NCBI RefSeq assembly: GCF_900491745.1
Contig: NZ_UETR01000023.1
Span: 1 to 43,386 of the forward strand
DNA length: 43,386 nucleotides
Source: Amarolinea aalborgensis
Lineage (GTDB): Bacteria; Chloroflexota; Anaerolineae; SSC4; Amarolineaceae
Direction of reading: 5' to 3'
How positions within the stretch are numbered: the stretch's first letter is position 1; every line of letters starts with the position of its first letter. Positions 1 through 7,542 of the stretch are shown here, piece after piece. Made by a program: the position numbers and the translations under genes. The notes below the pieces were generated by a model that saw nothing but the letters and a program-made list of their open reading frames with translations, did no database searches and was not told the DNA's origin.

Positions 1-131
1 CAACCGGTGACGATGTTGTGTGGCTCTGAGAGCGTTACCCTGTCGCAGCCCTGCGAGGGGGCGGCGCTCTCCTATGCCAGCGTTGTCCGGCCAGGAGGCC
101 GGACCTGCGAAGGCAGCGCCGCCTGGCCGGG

Positions 132-206
132 ACAAAAAATCCGTGTTCATCTGCATCAATCCGTGTCCTCATGGGACACGCATCAACACCGCTGAACACG
201 GATTTT
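132..206 (-). terminator. Rho-independent terminator of the cytochrome bc operon
   Basis: A perfect 14-bp inverted repeat (AAAATCCGTGTTCA at 136-149, TGAACACGGATTTT at 193-206) encloses a second 7-bp hairpin (162-168 with 174-180). Read on the minus strand, the outer stem runs straight into six T residues (plus-strand A-run 134-139). It lies just downstream of the last cytochrome c gene, which ends at 228. The ATCCGTG motif occurs twice in the left half, so the structure may also be a copy of a dispersed repeat. A further GC-rich hairpin (85-92 with 97-104) lies beyond it without a T-run. Confidence 0.7.
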
Positions 207-227
207 GTATGCCGTTTGCCCGGCTAT

Positions 228-1064
228 TTATGCTGCGCGTGCGAAAATGACCACCGCAACCGCCAGGAGCAAGAGAATGCCCACCAGACCGGCGATGGCC
301 CATCCGGGCAGCCAAACGCCCGACTGCGCTGGGACTGGCGTGGGGACGACGGTAGCCTCTGTGCTGGCAACCGGCGCCAGCGACAGTACGTAGGCCGTCA
401 GGTTATTGACCTCGGCGTCGGTCAACGGCCCGCCCTTGGCCTGCGACCAGGCTGGCATGGCCGAACCAGAAATGCCGTTCACGATCGTGCTGCGCACCGA
501 CAGATCGGGGCGGATGCCGGCGAACGCCTTGGACAGCCGCGCGCCAATGCGGCCCTGGCCTTTGTCGCCGTGGCACATGACGCAGTTTTGTTCATACAAC
601 CCCGCGCCCTGCGTGGGGTCGCCCGCGACGTCGGCCAGGGTGGGGATGGGTGTGATCTCTTTGAGGGCCGGCGTCGGGAAGTCGCTGGGGCGCCCACCGC
701 TCAGGCTCTCGATGAAGGCGGCCAAGTCGCTGATATCCTGCTCGCTCAGCGGGCCGGATGGCTGCAGCCAGGCCGGCATGGCCGTACCGGGGATACCGTT
801 GGCGACCGTTTGGCGAATCAACGCGTCAGGCTGGATCGAAGAAAAGACACTGGAGAGCGTGGCGCCCACGCGACCCTTGCCATCTGGGCCGTGGCACACC
901 GCACAGTTGGCGTCATAGAGTTGAGCGCCGTGCGCTTTATCGCCGCCGCCTTGTGCGCCCGCGACGCCGACCACGAGAAGCGCCAGCATCAGCCCAAGAC
1001 CAAGCCAGATTTCGGGCCTGCGCGGGCTGAATATTCGAAAAGCGGTCACACGCTTGCTGTTCAT
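228..1064 (-). CDS. Membrane-anchored di-haem cytochrome c
   Basis: A 278-residue c-type cytochrome with two covalent haem motifs, CAVCH (C54, C57, H58) and CVMCH (C161, C164, H165). Each is followed about 38-39 residues later by a candidate Met ligand in a GTAMPAW/GSAMPAW motif. The two modules are close copies of each other, so the protein arose by tandem duplication of one cytochrome domain. An N-terminal hydrophobic segment (about 19-38) exports it, and a second one (about 255-276) probably anchors the C-terminus in the membrane. It is the last gene of the Rieske/cytochrome b operon and follows another di-haem cytochrome c by 59 bases. The likely role is electron acceptor from the bc complex, passing electrons to a terminal oxidase or other acceptor. 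Family assignment is firm; the exact partner is inferred. Confidence 0.9.
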   Translation of the reverse strand: MNSKRVTAFRIFSPRRPEIWLGLGLMLALLVVGVAGAQGGGDKAHGAQLYDANCAVCHGPDGKGRVGATLSSVFSSIQPDALIRQTVANGIPGTAMPAWLQPSGPLSEQDISDLAAFIESLSGGRPSDFPTPALKEITPIPTLADVAGDPTQGAGLYEQNCVMCHGDKGQGRIGARLSKAFAGIRPDLSVRSTIVNGISGSAMPAWSQAKGGPLTDAEVNNLTAYVLSLAPVASTEATVVPTPVPAQSGVWLPGWAIAGLVGILLLLAVAVVIFARAA

Positions 1065-1123
1065 GACTTATCTCCCTTGCGCAGGCGGGGTGGACATAAC
1101 GCCAACCCCGCCTGCATTGGCGA

Positions 1124-1903
1124 TTACTTCAGCGTGGACAGATAGGCAACCACGTCATTGAGTTCATCCGCGGTCAACGCCTGGCCGAAGGTCTTCGGCA
1201 TGATGTTGTCCGGGAAGCCCGGCACGACGAAGGCGCTGGGGTTGACAATGGATTCATGGATGTATTCCTCAGCCGTCTTGCCCGGCACACGGGTGGCCGC
1301 AGTGGAGCCAATCTTGGTCAGCTCGGGGCCGACGGCGCCCGCGGCGCTGGTGCCTTCGATCTTGTGACAGCCGCCGCATGTGCCTTTGCCCAACACGATG
1401 GCCTTGCCACGCGCCACCGGATCGTTAGGCGGCGGTGTTGGCGTTGGCATGCCCATTTCCTGGCCGGCTGTCTTCTCGAAGTTGAGGAGATAGTCCGTGA
1501 TGTTGTCAATCTGATCTGGGCGTAAGGGGCCGCCAAAATCCTGCGCCCACGGCGGCATGGCGCCGGCGTAGAGGTTTGGACGAGTCGAGACCAGGCGTCC
1601 ACCAGAAATGGTGGACCTGATATAATCACGCAGGGAACCGGGGTAGCCAACTTCCTTCAACCGGCCGTTGAAGAAGTATTGATCGTTGAGCGGCGGGCAC
1701 AGGCCCTGGATGCCTTTGGCCTGCGGGCCGTGGCAGGGTTTGCAGTATTCACCGAAGAGAAGAGCGCCTTCCTCGATGGATTTGCCTTTCTGCGACGCTT
1801 CTTCTGCGGCCATGCGGTTCGGCTCGCCAAGGCCGACAACCAGCAAGATGACCAGGGTCAGAATGGTAGCAACGATGCCTACCGTAATTTGCACGAGTTT
1901 CAT
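1124..1903 (-). CDS. Di-haem cytochrome c of the bc complex
   Basis: A 259-residue protein with one N-terminal transmembrane or uncleaved signal segment (about 5-26) and two c-haem sites: CKPCH (C54, C57, H58) and CGGCH (C176, C179, H180). Candidate Met ligands lie in AGAMPPW (about 116) and in NIMPKTFG near the C-terminus. A proline-rich linker (about 152-160) separates the two domains. The second haem domain resembles the class I fold of small soluble cytochromes, whereas the first is closer to the tandem modules of the next gene. It starts 19 bases after the cytochrome b stop codon, so it is very probably co-translated and forms the cytochrome c subunit that takes electrons from the Rieske cluster. 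Confidence 0.9.
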   Translation of the reverse strand: MKLVQITVGIVATILTLVILLVVGLGEPNRMAAEEASQKGKSIEEGALLFGEYCKPCHGPQAKGIQGLCPPLNDQYFFNGRLKEVGYPGSLRDYIRSTISGGRLVSTRPNLYAGAMPPWAQDFGGPLRPDQIDNITDYLLNFEKTAGQEMGMPTPTPPPNDPVARGKAIVLGKGTCGGCHKIEGTSAAGAVGPELTKIGSTAATRVPGKTAEEYIHESIVNPSAFVVPGFPDNIMPKTFGQALTADELNDVVAYLSTLK

Positions 1904-1922
1904 AGGTTGTTATTCTCCTCGC

Positions 1923-3485
1923 CTACTCACGGTAGATTGAATCACGGTGTACATAGATGATCTTCTCGAAGGTATCTGTCTGGCCGCTCGATGTGTTGTC
2001 CCACAGGATACGCATCGTCAGCTTCTTCAGACCATCCTGCCAGTCTTCGATCACCACCACGGCGTGGCCGTTGGGCAGACCTTGAGACAGCTTCTTGATC
2101 TCGGTATTCATTTCAGCGAATATCTTGGCGAACTCGCCTTCCTTGGGATAGGACGCCGGGTCTGCGGTATCGTACTGGCCGACCGGCAGTTCTTCATACA
2201 TCAGGCCGCGCACCGGGCCGACGCCTTCCACCGGGATGAATTCCTGGATCACCTCCTGCGCGGGCACGCCAGCCACACCGTAGTAGGGAGTGCCCATGTA
2301 GGACAGGATGACCATGAAGAGCGCGAACACCACGCCGGCCGACAAGATCAACTTGCGGTCGCTGGCGCGGCGGCTGGGGTTGAAATCTACGTAGGGCAGA
2401 ATGGCCAGCCCGCCGAAAACCACGCCCGGCAAGACCACGCCCATGAGCGTTTTGTCCCCCAGTTTAAGCAAACCCTGAATCCAGAGGAAGTACCAGGGCG
2501 CCGTGGTATGGAAGGGTGTCACCAGCGGGTTCGCGTGATGCTCCAACGGAGCATTGTACAAGAATGTGGCATAGACCACCATCGCCAGGACGCTCAGCGC
2601 GACCAACATCAACTCATCCACCATCACGTCTGGCAGGAAGTAGACGCGCTTGTCAGCGGGCACGCGCTTGCCGGTGTCCTGGCCAACCTCTTCCTCGCGT
2701 GCCGGCAGCGAAATGCCGAAGTGCACCACTTTGTAGTAGTGGACGAAGAAGAAGATCAGGAGCAGGGCCGGGACGAAGAGCACGTGCAGCAGGTAGAAGC
2801 GCAGCAAGCCGTTGGCGCCGATGTCAGGTGCGCCGCGCAAGATCAGGTTGATGGCGTTGCCAACCGGCGCGGGCGGAACTGCTTCCGCCATGCTGGTGCC
2901 GATGGTGACAGCCCAGAAAGCCAACTGATCCCACGGCAGCAGGTAGCCGCTGAAGCTCAGGAAGAGGGTGGCCAGCAGGAGGATGACGCCCGTGAACCAG
3001 GTGAACTGACGCGGCTTCTTGTACGATCCGGTGATGAACGTACGCGCCATGTGTAAGATGACAACCACGACCATCGCTTCCGCGCCCGCGCGATGCAGGT
3101 CGCGCATCAGCGATCCCAGGGGCACATTGCTGAGAATCCGCAGCATGTCGCCATAGGCGGTGCGTGGGGTTGGCGCATAGAAAACCATCAGGAAGATGCC
3201 GGTAATGGTTTCGAGCAGAAAGAGGAAGGTGCTCAGCCAGCCCATGCGAAAGGTATGCGTCAACTTGGTGACGCTGGCGTGATAAAAAGACGGCTTGATG
3301 TGCAGCCAGAAGGCCTCCGAATGTAACTGGAGGCGGGGATTAGGACGTCCAGGGGGATCACCGCGTAGCATGCCGCGCAGGTCGTTCCAACTGAGGCCGG
3401 CTGTAAAGCGGGTAAGCGCTTCATCAGCCAGGGCTGCTGCGACCGGGCCAATGCCTTTGCTACGAAGATCTTGCAAAACACTCAT
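1923..3485 (-). CDS. Cytochrome b of a menaquinol:cytochrome c oxidoreductase (fused b6/subunit IV type)
   Basis: A 520-residue cytochrome b. Haem b ligands are H131/H145 (13 residues between) and H234/H249 (14 between); the 13/14 spacing is that of cytochrome b6, not of mitochondrial-type cytochrome b. The N-terminal b6-like half is joined to a subunit IV-like half in one chain. The quinol-oxidation motif is APWY (329-332), so the usual PEWY glutamate is absent. No cysteine stands where b6 binds haem c-prime. About 110 hydrophilic residues follow the last membrane helix, a C-terminal extension of unknown role. The start has an AAGGAGAG-like ribosome site. It lies 114 bases after the Rieske gene and just before two cytochrome c genes. 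The reaction is quinol oxidation with proton translocation; menaquinol as substrate is inferred from phylum. Confidence 0.93.
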   Translation of the reverse strand: MSVLQDLRSKGIGPVAAALADEALTRFTAGLSWNDLRGMLRGDPPGRPNPRLQLHSEAFWLHIKPSFYHASVTKLTHTFRMGWLSTFLFLLETITGIFLMVFYAPTPRTAYGDMLRILSNVPLGSLMRDLHRAGAEAMVVVVILHMARTFITGSYKKPRQFTWFTGVILLLATLFLSFSGYLLPWDQLAFWAVTIGTSMAEAVPPAPVGNAINLILRGAPDIGANGLLRFYLLHVLFVPALLLIFFFVHYYKVVHFGISLPAREEEVGQDTGKRVPADKRVYFLPDVMVDELMLVALSVLAMVVYATFLYNAPLEHHANPLVTPFHTTAPWYFLWIQGLLKLGDKTLMGVVLPGVVFGGLAILPYVDFNPSRRASDRKLILSAGVVFALFMVILSYMGTPYYGVAGVPAQEVIQEFIPVEGVGPVRGLMYEELPVGQYDTADPASYPKEGEFAKIFAEMNTEIKKLSQGLPNGHAVVVIEDWQDGLKKLTMRILWDNTSSGQTDTFEKIIYVHRDSIYRE

Positions 3486-3599
3486 AAAGGCTCTCCTTCA
3501 AGAGAATGTTCTGAAGAATGGCTTCTCAACAGTTCGTCAGATCAGCGCTGGCTGTGAGCAGGCGATCTTTCCAGTGAACCGTTGAGGCGCGCTAAAACA

Positions 3600-4229
3600 C
3601 TACGACTTCTTGATCGGCGGTGCGCCCGGCGCTGGCGCTTGCTGCTCTCCGGCCGGCACTGGAACCGCGCCAGGGCGACTCAGGCGTTTGCCAGTGTCTA
3701 CCACGATCGTCAGGTTGGGGTCGTTCACGGCTACAGCCTCGCCTGGCTTGGTTGTCTCGGCGACTACCTTGCCGGAGCCATCCTCGACCCGAATCACGAA
3801 TTGGTCGAGACCACGCGCCGCAGGGCCGCGCATTAAACTGCCGTCAAGCCAGAAGCGGGAACCATGACAGGGACACTGAAAGCGGTAGTTGAGGGTATCC
3901 CACTCATACAGGCAGCCGAGATGGGTGCAGACCTTGTAGAGCGCCTTGACCCCCTCCTCGGTGTGCACCAGCCAGAACTTGCCTGTCGTATTCGCCACAG
4001 GCGCCGCGTTGACTGGGGGCAGCGCGGACGCCGGACCAAGGTTGAACGCGCCGCCAAACTCGCCTGCTTTGAAACGAGGCAGGCCATACGCGTATGAAGC
4101 AACGCCGCCTCCGGCCGCCAGCAGGCCCAGGGTCGCCCCCCAGGCATACATGAGAAACTCACGGCGAGACACGGCGCCGGGGCTGCTCACCTCAGCGGTC
4201 GGTTTCTTGGCTGTTTTGGGTTCTGCCAT
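3600..4229 (-). CDS. Rieske 2Fe-2S protein of the cytochrome bc complex
   Basis: A 209-residue Rieske protein. Box I is CTHLGC (C101 and H103 as ligands, C106 for the disulfide) and box II is CPCHGS (C119 and H122 as ligands, C121 for the disulfide). The N-terminus carries a twin-arginine motif (SRREFLM at 21-27) followed by a hydrophobic segment (about 28-48), so it is exported folded by Tat and stays membrane-anchored. A proline/alanine-rich tail ends the protein. The ATG at 4229 is preceded by a full AAGGAGG ribosome site 11 bases upstream. It is the first gene of the operon, with the promoter 129-157 bases upstream. Together with cytochrome b it makes the bc core that oxidises quinol. Confidence 0.95.
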   Translation of the reverse strand: MAEPKTAKKPTAEVSSPGAVSRREFLMYAWGATLGLLAAGGGVASYAYGLPRFKAGEFGGAFNLGPASALPPVNAAPVANTTGKFWLVHTEEGVKALYKVCTHLGCLYEWDTLNYRFQCPCHGSRFWLDGSLMRGPAARGLDQFVIRVEDGSGKVVAETTKPGEAVAVNDPNLTIVVDTGKRLSRPGAVPVPAGEQQAPAPGAPPIKKS

Positions 4230-4357
4230 ACCGAACTGAGCCTCCTTCTGTTAATCCGTTTACGCTGAACAATCTAGTGAATGGGTAGGACGGGCACACA
4301 AGCTGGTCATATGCATGGCGCATGACGCGATGCGTAATGACACAACGAATTAGTCCA

Positions 4358-4386
4358 ATTATATCATGATTGACCGATACTCACAA
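4358..4386 (-). promoter_or_regulatory. Sigma70-like promoter of the bc operon
   Basis: On the minus strand TTGTGA (4386-4381) and a perfect TATAAT (4363-4358) are separated by exactly 17 bases. Transcription would start near 4350, giving an untranslated leader of about 120 bases before the Rieske ATG. This is seen in sequence only. Confidence 0.55.
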
Positions 4387-4465
4387 ACTTGCGCCATTCA
4401 GAACAAACGCTGCTGCCGCCTTGCCCTATCAACGGCGCAACGGCCAATCTGCTTGCGGGTCGCTG

Positions 4466-4861
4466 TTAACGGCCAAAGAGACGCGTCAACAGGCCAGGTT
4501 TTTTGGCTGGCGGCGGCGGTGAGGGCGGTGGAGGCGGTGGAATGGGGAGGACAGCCTCTTCGTCATCCAGGCCCAGTTCAGCGCGCAGGGCTGGCGACAT
4601 GAGTGCAATGCTCCACGCCGGCTCCCAGACGACATTGACGTTGACGCTTGACGCGCCTGCCTGCTGCACCGTCTCGGTCACGTCTTTGATGATCTGTGGT
4701 CCCATAGGGCAATGCGGGGTGGTCATCGTCATGGTTACGGTGACCTGCTGGTCAGGATTGACCTCGATGCCATACACGAGACCCAAGTCTACGATGTTCA
4801 GAAACAACTCCGGGTCAATCACCCGCGTCAGAGATTGACGCAGGGAATCAGGCGACAACAT
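4466..4861 (-). CDS. DUF59/MIP18-family protein (SufT/PaaD-like iron-sulfur assembly factor)
   Basis: A 131-residue protein whose first ~95 residues are a DUF59 (metal-sulfur cluster biosynthesis) domain: a DPE motif (16-18), DLGLVYG (25-31) and TTPHCPMG with the conserved cysteine C51. The family assists maturation of iron-sulfur proteins. The C-terminal third is unusual: an acidic stretch, a run of prolines (about 108-118) and a basic ending LLTRLFGR. The ATG at 4861 is preferred over a TTG six bases upstream because AAGGAG sits 7 bases before the ATG. It has its own promoter, divergent from the trp promoter, and lies next to the Rieske operon, whose 2Fe-2S protein is a possible client. The client relation is inferred. 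Confidence 0.85.
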   Translation of the reverse strand: MLSPDSLRQSLTRVIDPELFLNIVDLGLVYGIEVNPDQQVTVTMTMTTPHCPMGPQIIKDVTETVQQAGASSVNVNVVWEPAWSIALMSPALRAELGLDDEEAVLPIPPPPPPSPPPPAKKPGLLTRLFGR

Positions 4862-4965
4862 GAGCAAGCTCCTTCAGGATTGGTTGCCACCGCGGCAGCC
4901 GGCTGGCTGCAGTGGCAAGGTCAGGCCGGCGTAACCGTCCGTCACGTAAGCCATTCGTGGGGCTG

Positions 4966-4994
4966 ATTGTAGCGCATGCGTGCGCAGTTGGCAA
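4966..4994 (-). promoter_or_regulatory. Promoter of the DUF59 gene
   Basis: On the minus strand TTGCCA (4994-4989) and TACAAT (4971-4966) are 17 bases apart, about 105 bases upstream of the DUF59 start. The -35 overlaps the small inverted repeat CAGTTG-G-CAACTG (4985-4997), and the trp promoter begins only 15 bases away on the other strand. A shared regulator at the inverted repeat is possible but unproven. Confidence 0.5.
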
Positions 4995-5008
4995 CTGAAA
5001 TTCGTGGT

Positions 5009-5037
5009 TTGACAAAGCCAGGCGCGTGTGGTAAATT
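5009..5037 (+). promoter_or_regulatory. Promoter of the trp operon
   Basis: A perfect TTGACA (5009-5014) is followed after 17 bases by TAAATT (5032-5037). Transcription would begin near 5044 and run through the whole T-box leader, giving a leader of more than 400 bases before trpE. Confidence 0.65.
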
Positions 5038-5084
5038 CCCATCACATTCAACACAACAATCAGCAACGAACCGGAATAGTAACC

Positions 5085-5393
5085 GCCAAAGCGAGTTCCA
5101 GAGAGTCTCCCCTGGGTGTAACGGAGACAACCGCGCAGGCAGCGAATGGGCCGGGAAGCTGCGTACCGAACGCTTACGCCAGTAGGCTACGCCGGAGACG
5201 CCACCGTTACCAGGGCGCGCGGTATCGAGGCATCTTCGCAGGCGATGATGCGCTCTGTACCTGGCGAGTGAGGTTCATCAACCTGGCCTGGCATGGGCAG
5301 GCGCAGTTTGGCGGCCTAAGCGGGGTGGCACCGCGGGAAATTCCAACTCCCGTCCCTGGCAGTCAATATGCTGCCGTGGGACGGGAGTTTTTT
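5085..5393 (+). ncRNA. T-box riboswitch (tRNA-Trp sensing) upstream of trpE
   Basis: The leader holds the canonical T-box sequence TGGCACCGCGG (5326-5336), followed at once by an intrinsic terminator (5345-5393), the standard arrangement in which uncharged tRNA stabilises an antiterminator. Stem I is recognisable near 5098-5128: CAGAGAG, a GTCTCC/GGAGAC stem, and a distal loop CTGGGTGTAA. A GAA-TGG-G stretch follows, in which TGG (5147-5149) is a tryptophan codon in the position expected of the specifier. An AGTAGG element follows at about 5182. The class, the downstream trp genes and the specifier agree on tRNA-Trp. The T-box sequence and terminator are directly visible; exact stem borders and the specifier assignment are my reading without folding. 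Confidence 0.88.
5345..5393 (+). terminator. T-box attenuator terminator
   Basis: A 12-bp perfect stem (AACTCCCGTCCC 5345-5356 with GGGACGGGAGTT 5378-5389) continues as an inner GGCAG/CTGCC stem (5358-5362 with 5371-5375). It is followed by a run of six T ending at 5393. The structure starts eight bases after the T-box sequence, as expected for a structure competing with the antiterminator. Readthrough would occur when tRNA-Trp is uncharged. Confidence 0.9.
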
Positions 5394-5471
5394 GTTGCCG
5401 TTGATTTGCGCGGTAATCCGACGGATTGCCGCCTACCAGGAACGTTCAAGACGCACCAAGGAGAAAGCCGC

Positions 5472-6950
5472 ATGGTCAAACCAACCCTCGACGAGTTCAA
5501 ATCGCTTACAGGCCAGGGGAACCTGGCGCCGGTCTACCAGGAACTGCCCGCGGATCTGGAGACGCCGGTGTCGGTCTATCTCAAGCTGCGTAATGGCGGA
5601 CCGTCATTTCTTTTGGAGTCGGTGGAGCGCGGGGAGCAGTTGGGTCGCTATTCGTTCATTGGCGTCCATCCGCCCCTGGTGGTGACGGCTCACGGCGAGA
5701 CGGTAACGATCCAGAGCGCGGCCGGCGCGGTGTTGGAGACACGCGTGGTTCCTGATGATCCCCTGGCCGCCGTCGCTGATCTTCTCCATCGCCGGCGCCC
5801 GGTTGAACTGCCCGGCCTGCCTCGTTTTACCGGGGGCGCCGTGGGCTTTCTGAGCTATGACTGGGTGCGCTTTATCGAGCGGCTGCCGCAAACCGCGGCC
5901 GATGACCTGCACCTGCCAGAGTACATTTTCCTGCTGGCCGATAACCTGGTGATCTTCGATCATGTGCGCCATCGCCTCCTGGTGCTGGCCAATGCGCGGC
6001 TCGAAGGCGACCTGCTCGACAACTACGCCGACGCGGTGGCGCGCATTGACAGCATCGTGGCGCGCCTGCGCCAACCGCTGACGCCGCCCGTGATCCCAGA
6101 GACGGTCAGCGGCGCGCCGTGGCGCAGCAACTTTAGCCAGGCCGAATTTGAAACGGCTGTGCGGCGGGCCAAGGAATACATTGCCGCGGGCGACATTTTC
6201 CAGGTCGTGCTCAGCCAGCGTCTGCAGCGTGACACGGACGCGGACCCCTTTACGATTTACCGGGCGCTGCGCATGCTCAATCCATCGCCGTACATGTTCT
6301 TTCTGGAGTTGGCCGATGATCTACACATTGTCGGCTCCTCGCCGGAGATGCATGTACGCCTGGAAGGGCGCACCGCGCAGTTACACCCCATCGCAGGCAC
6401 GCGCTGGCGCGGGGCGTCGCCTCAGGAAGATGCCCGCCTGGCCGCGGAGCTGCTGGCCGACCCCAAAGAGCGCGCCGAGCACGTCATGTTGGTGGACTTG
6501 GGCCGCAACGATTTGGGCCGCGTCAGCGAGTTTGGCACGGTCAAGGTGCCGCTCATGATGAACGTTGAGCGCTACAGCCACGTGATGCACATCACCAGCG
6601 ATGTACAAGGCGCGCTGCGGCCGGAGCAAGACGCGTTCAGCCTGCTGCGCGCCACCTTCCCCGCCGGCACCTTGAGCGGTGCGCCCAAAGTACGCGCCAT
6701 GGAGATCATCGAGGAATTGGAAGGCGTTCGGCGTGGGGCCTACGGCGGCTGTGTCGGCTATATTGATTACGACGGCACCATGGACACCTGCATCACCATC
6801 CGCACCATCGTCATGCACGGCAAGACCTGCTATCTGCAAGCCGGCGCCGGCATCGTCGCCGACAGCGACCCGACGGCCGAGTGGCAAGAGAGCATGAACA
6901 AGGCCAAAGCCTTAGCGGTGGCGGTAGAGCAGGCGGAGCATGGACTATAG
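5472..6950 (+). CDS. trpE: Anthranilate synthase component I
   Basis: A 492-residue chorismate-binding enzyme that, with TrpG, converts chorismate and glutamine to anthranilate. The N-terminal half carries the LLES motif (47-50) known in the family for tryptophan feedback binding. The C-terminal half has the catalytic signatures AAGDIFQVVLSQR, HPIAGTRWRG, DLGRNDLGRV and FPAGTLSGAPKVRAMEII, and ends with a QAGAGIVADSDP segment. The ATG at 5472 has an AGGAGAAA ribosome site and lies 78 bases after the attenuator. The same frame stays open back to 5028, but that stretch is the T-box leader. It is the first gene of the operon, so it is controlled both by T-box attenuation and, probably, by feedback inhibition. 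Confidence 0.97.
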   Translation: MVKPTLDEFKSLTGQGNLAPVYQELPADLETPVSVYLKLRNGGPSFLLESVERGEQLGRYSFIGVHPPLVVTAHGETVTIQSAAGAVLETRVVPDDPLAAVADLLHRRRPVELPGLPRFTGGAVGFLSYDWVRFIERLPQTAADDLHLPEYIFLLADNLVIFDHVRHRLLVLANARLEGDLLDNYADAVARIDSIVARLRQPLTPPVIPETVSGAPWRSNFSQAEFETAVRRAKEYIAAGDIFQVVLSQRLQRDTDADPFTIYRALRMLNPSPYMFFLELADDLHIVGSSPEMHVRLEGRTAQLHPIAGTRWRGASPQEDARLAAELLADPKERAEHVMLVDLGRNDLGRVSEFGTVKVPLMMNVERYSHVMHITSDVQGALRPEQDAFSLLRATFPAGTLSGAPKVRAMEIIEELEGVRRGAYGGCVGYIDYDGTMDTCITIRTIVMHGKTCYLQAGAGIVADSDPTAEWQESMNKAKALAVAVEQAEHGL

Positions 6951-6980
6951 AGACCAGAGACGGGAGACCAGAGACCGGAG
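6951..6980 (+). repeat. Purine-rich heptamer array (left arm), directly after the trpE stop
   Basis: Four tandem 7-base units, AGACCAG, AGACGGG, AGACCAG, AGACCGG, start immediately after the trpE stop codon (6948-6950). They are the approximate reverse complement of the pyrimidine-rich array at 7527-7581, so the two arrays flank the four-helix-bundle gene in inverted orientation. Confidence 0.85.
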
Positions 6981-7056
6981 TGGGGGAGTTGGATGGAGTA
7001 GAGCGAGGATCGCCAGTTCGGTAGGTGTGGCGTGACTTGCTTCAGACAGGTTGTGC

Positions 7057-7542
7057 ATGATCGTGACAGGCGTATTGCGGGAGGCGGGGGAAGTGGCTGT
7101 GGCGACGACGTTGGAGGAGTTGGATTTGCTTAGGGATGCTGAGCGTATTGCGGACGCCGTGTGGGAGATGGTCAAATCATGGCAGAGTTTCGAACGCCAA
7201 ACCGTCGGTAGCCAGATTGTGCGATCCGCCGACTCGATTGGCGCCAACATTGCCGAGAGCTATGGGCGCTATCATTTCGGCGACAAGATCCAGTTCTTGT
7301 ACTACGCCCGCGGCAGCCTGTTCGAGACCAAATACTGGTTGCGCCGCTGCATGCAGCGCGAGCTCATGGCTGCGGACCAATTCACCAATGACGCCCAGCG
7401 TCTCGAGGACCTGGCGCGCGGCATCAACGCTTTCGTCAAGGACCTGCGCCGTCAACAGCACCTGTCGCCCCCCGCCAAAACCGTCGTCAAGGAACCAGAT
7501 CCTATCTACGATACAACACCCCCCGCGATCTCTAATCTCTGA
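7057..7542 (+). CDS. Four-helix-bundle protein (S23 / 23S rRNA intervening-sequence family)
   Basis: A protein of about 161 residues of the S23-type four-helix-bundle family, named from ORFs in 23S rRNA intervening sequences. The family signature is plain: QIVRSADSIGANIAESYGR, then an amphipathic region with FLYYARGSLFETKYWLRR. No rRNA surrounds it here; it interrupts the trp operon between trpE and trpS. The start is uncertain: a TTG at 7051, the ATG at 7057 or GTG codons near 7093-7099 are all possible, and none has a strong ribosome site. Its last codons (AISNL) and stop lie inside the heptamer array at 7527-7581, so the array supplied the C-terminus. Biochemical function is unknown. Transfer as a cargo gene with its flanking repeats is inferred. 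Confidence 0.85.
   Translation: MIVTGVLREAGEVAVATTLEELDLLRDAERIADAVWEMVKSWQSFERQTVGSQIVRSADSIGANIAESYGRYHFGDKIQFLYYARGSLFETKYWLRRCMQRELMAADQFTNDAQRLEDLARGINAFVKDLRRQQHLSPPAKTVVKEPDPIYDTTPPAISNL

Noticed and set aside
171..1145. Long plus-strand open frame opposite the first cytochrome c
   Set aside because: It has no recognisable motif, it crosses the terminator hairpin, and the minus strand carries two CxxCH motifs.
1947..3056. Long open frame opposite the cytochrome b gene
   Set aside because: It is a composition-driven shadow: the opposite strand encodes all haem ligands and quinol motifs of cytochrome b.
5028..5471. In-frame upstream extension of trpE that would give a 640-residue protein
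   Set aside because: The extension reads through the T-box sequence and the attenuator terminator; the first 148 residues have no family match and a proper ATG with a ribosome site stands at 5472.
7057..7542. 23S rRNA intervening sequence
   Set aside because: The protein belongs to that family but no rRNA sequence flanks it; the neighbours are trpE and trpS.
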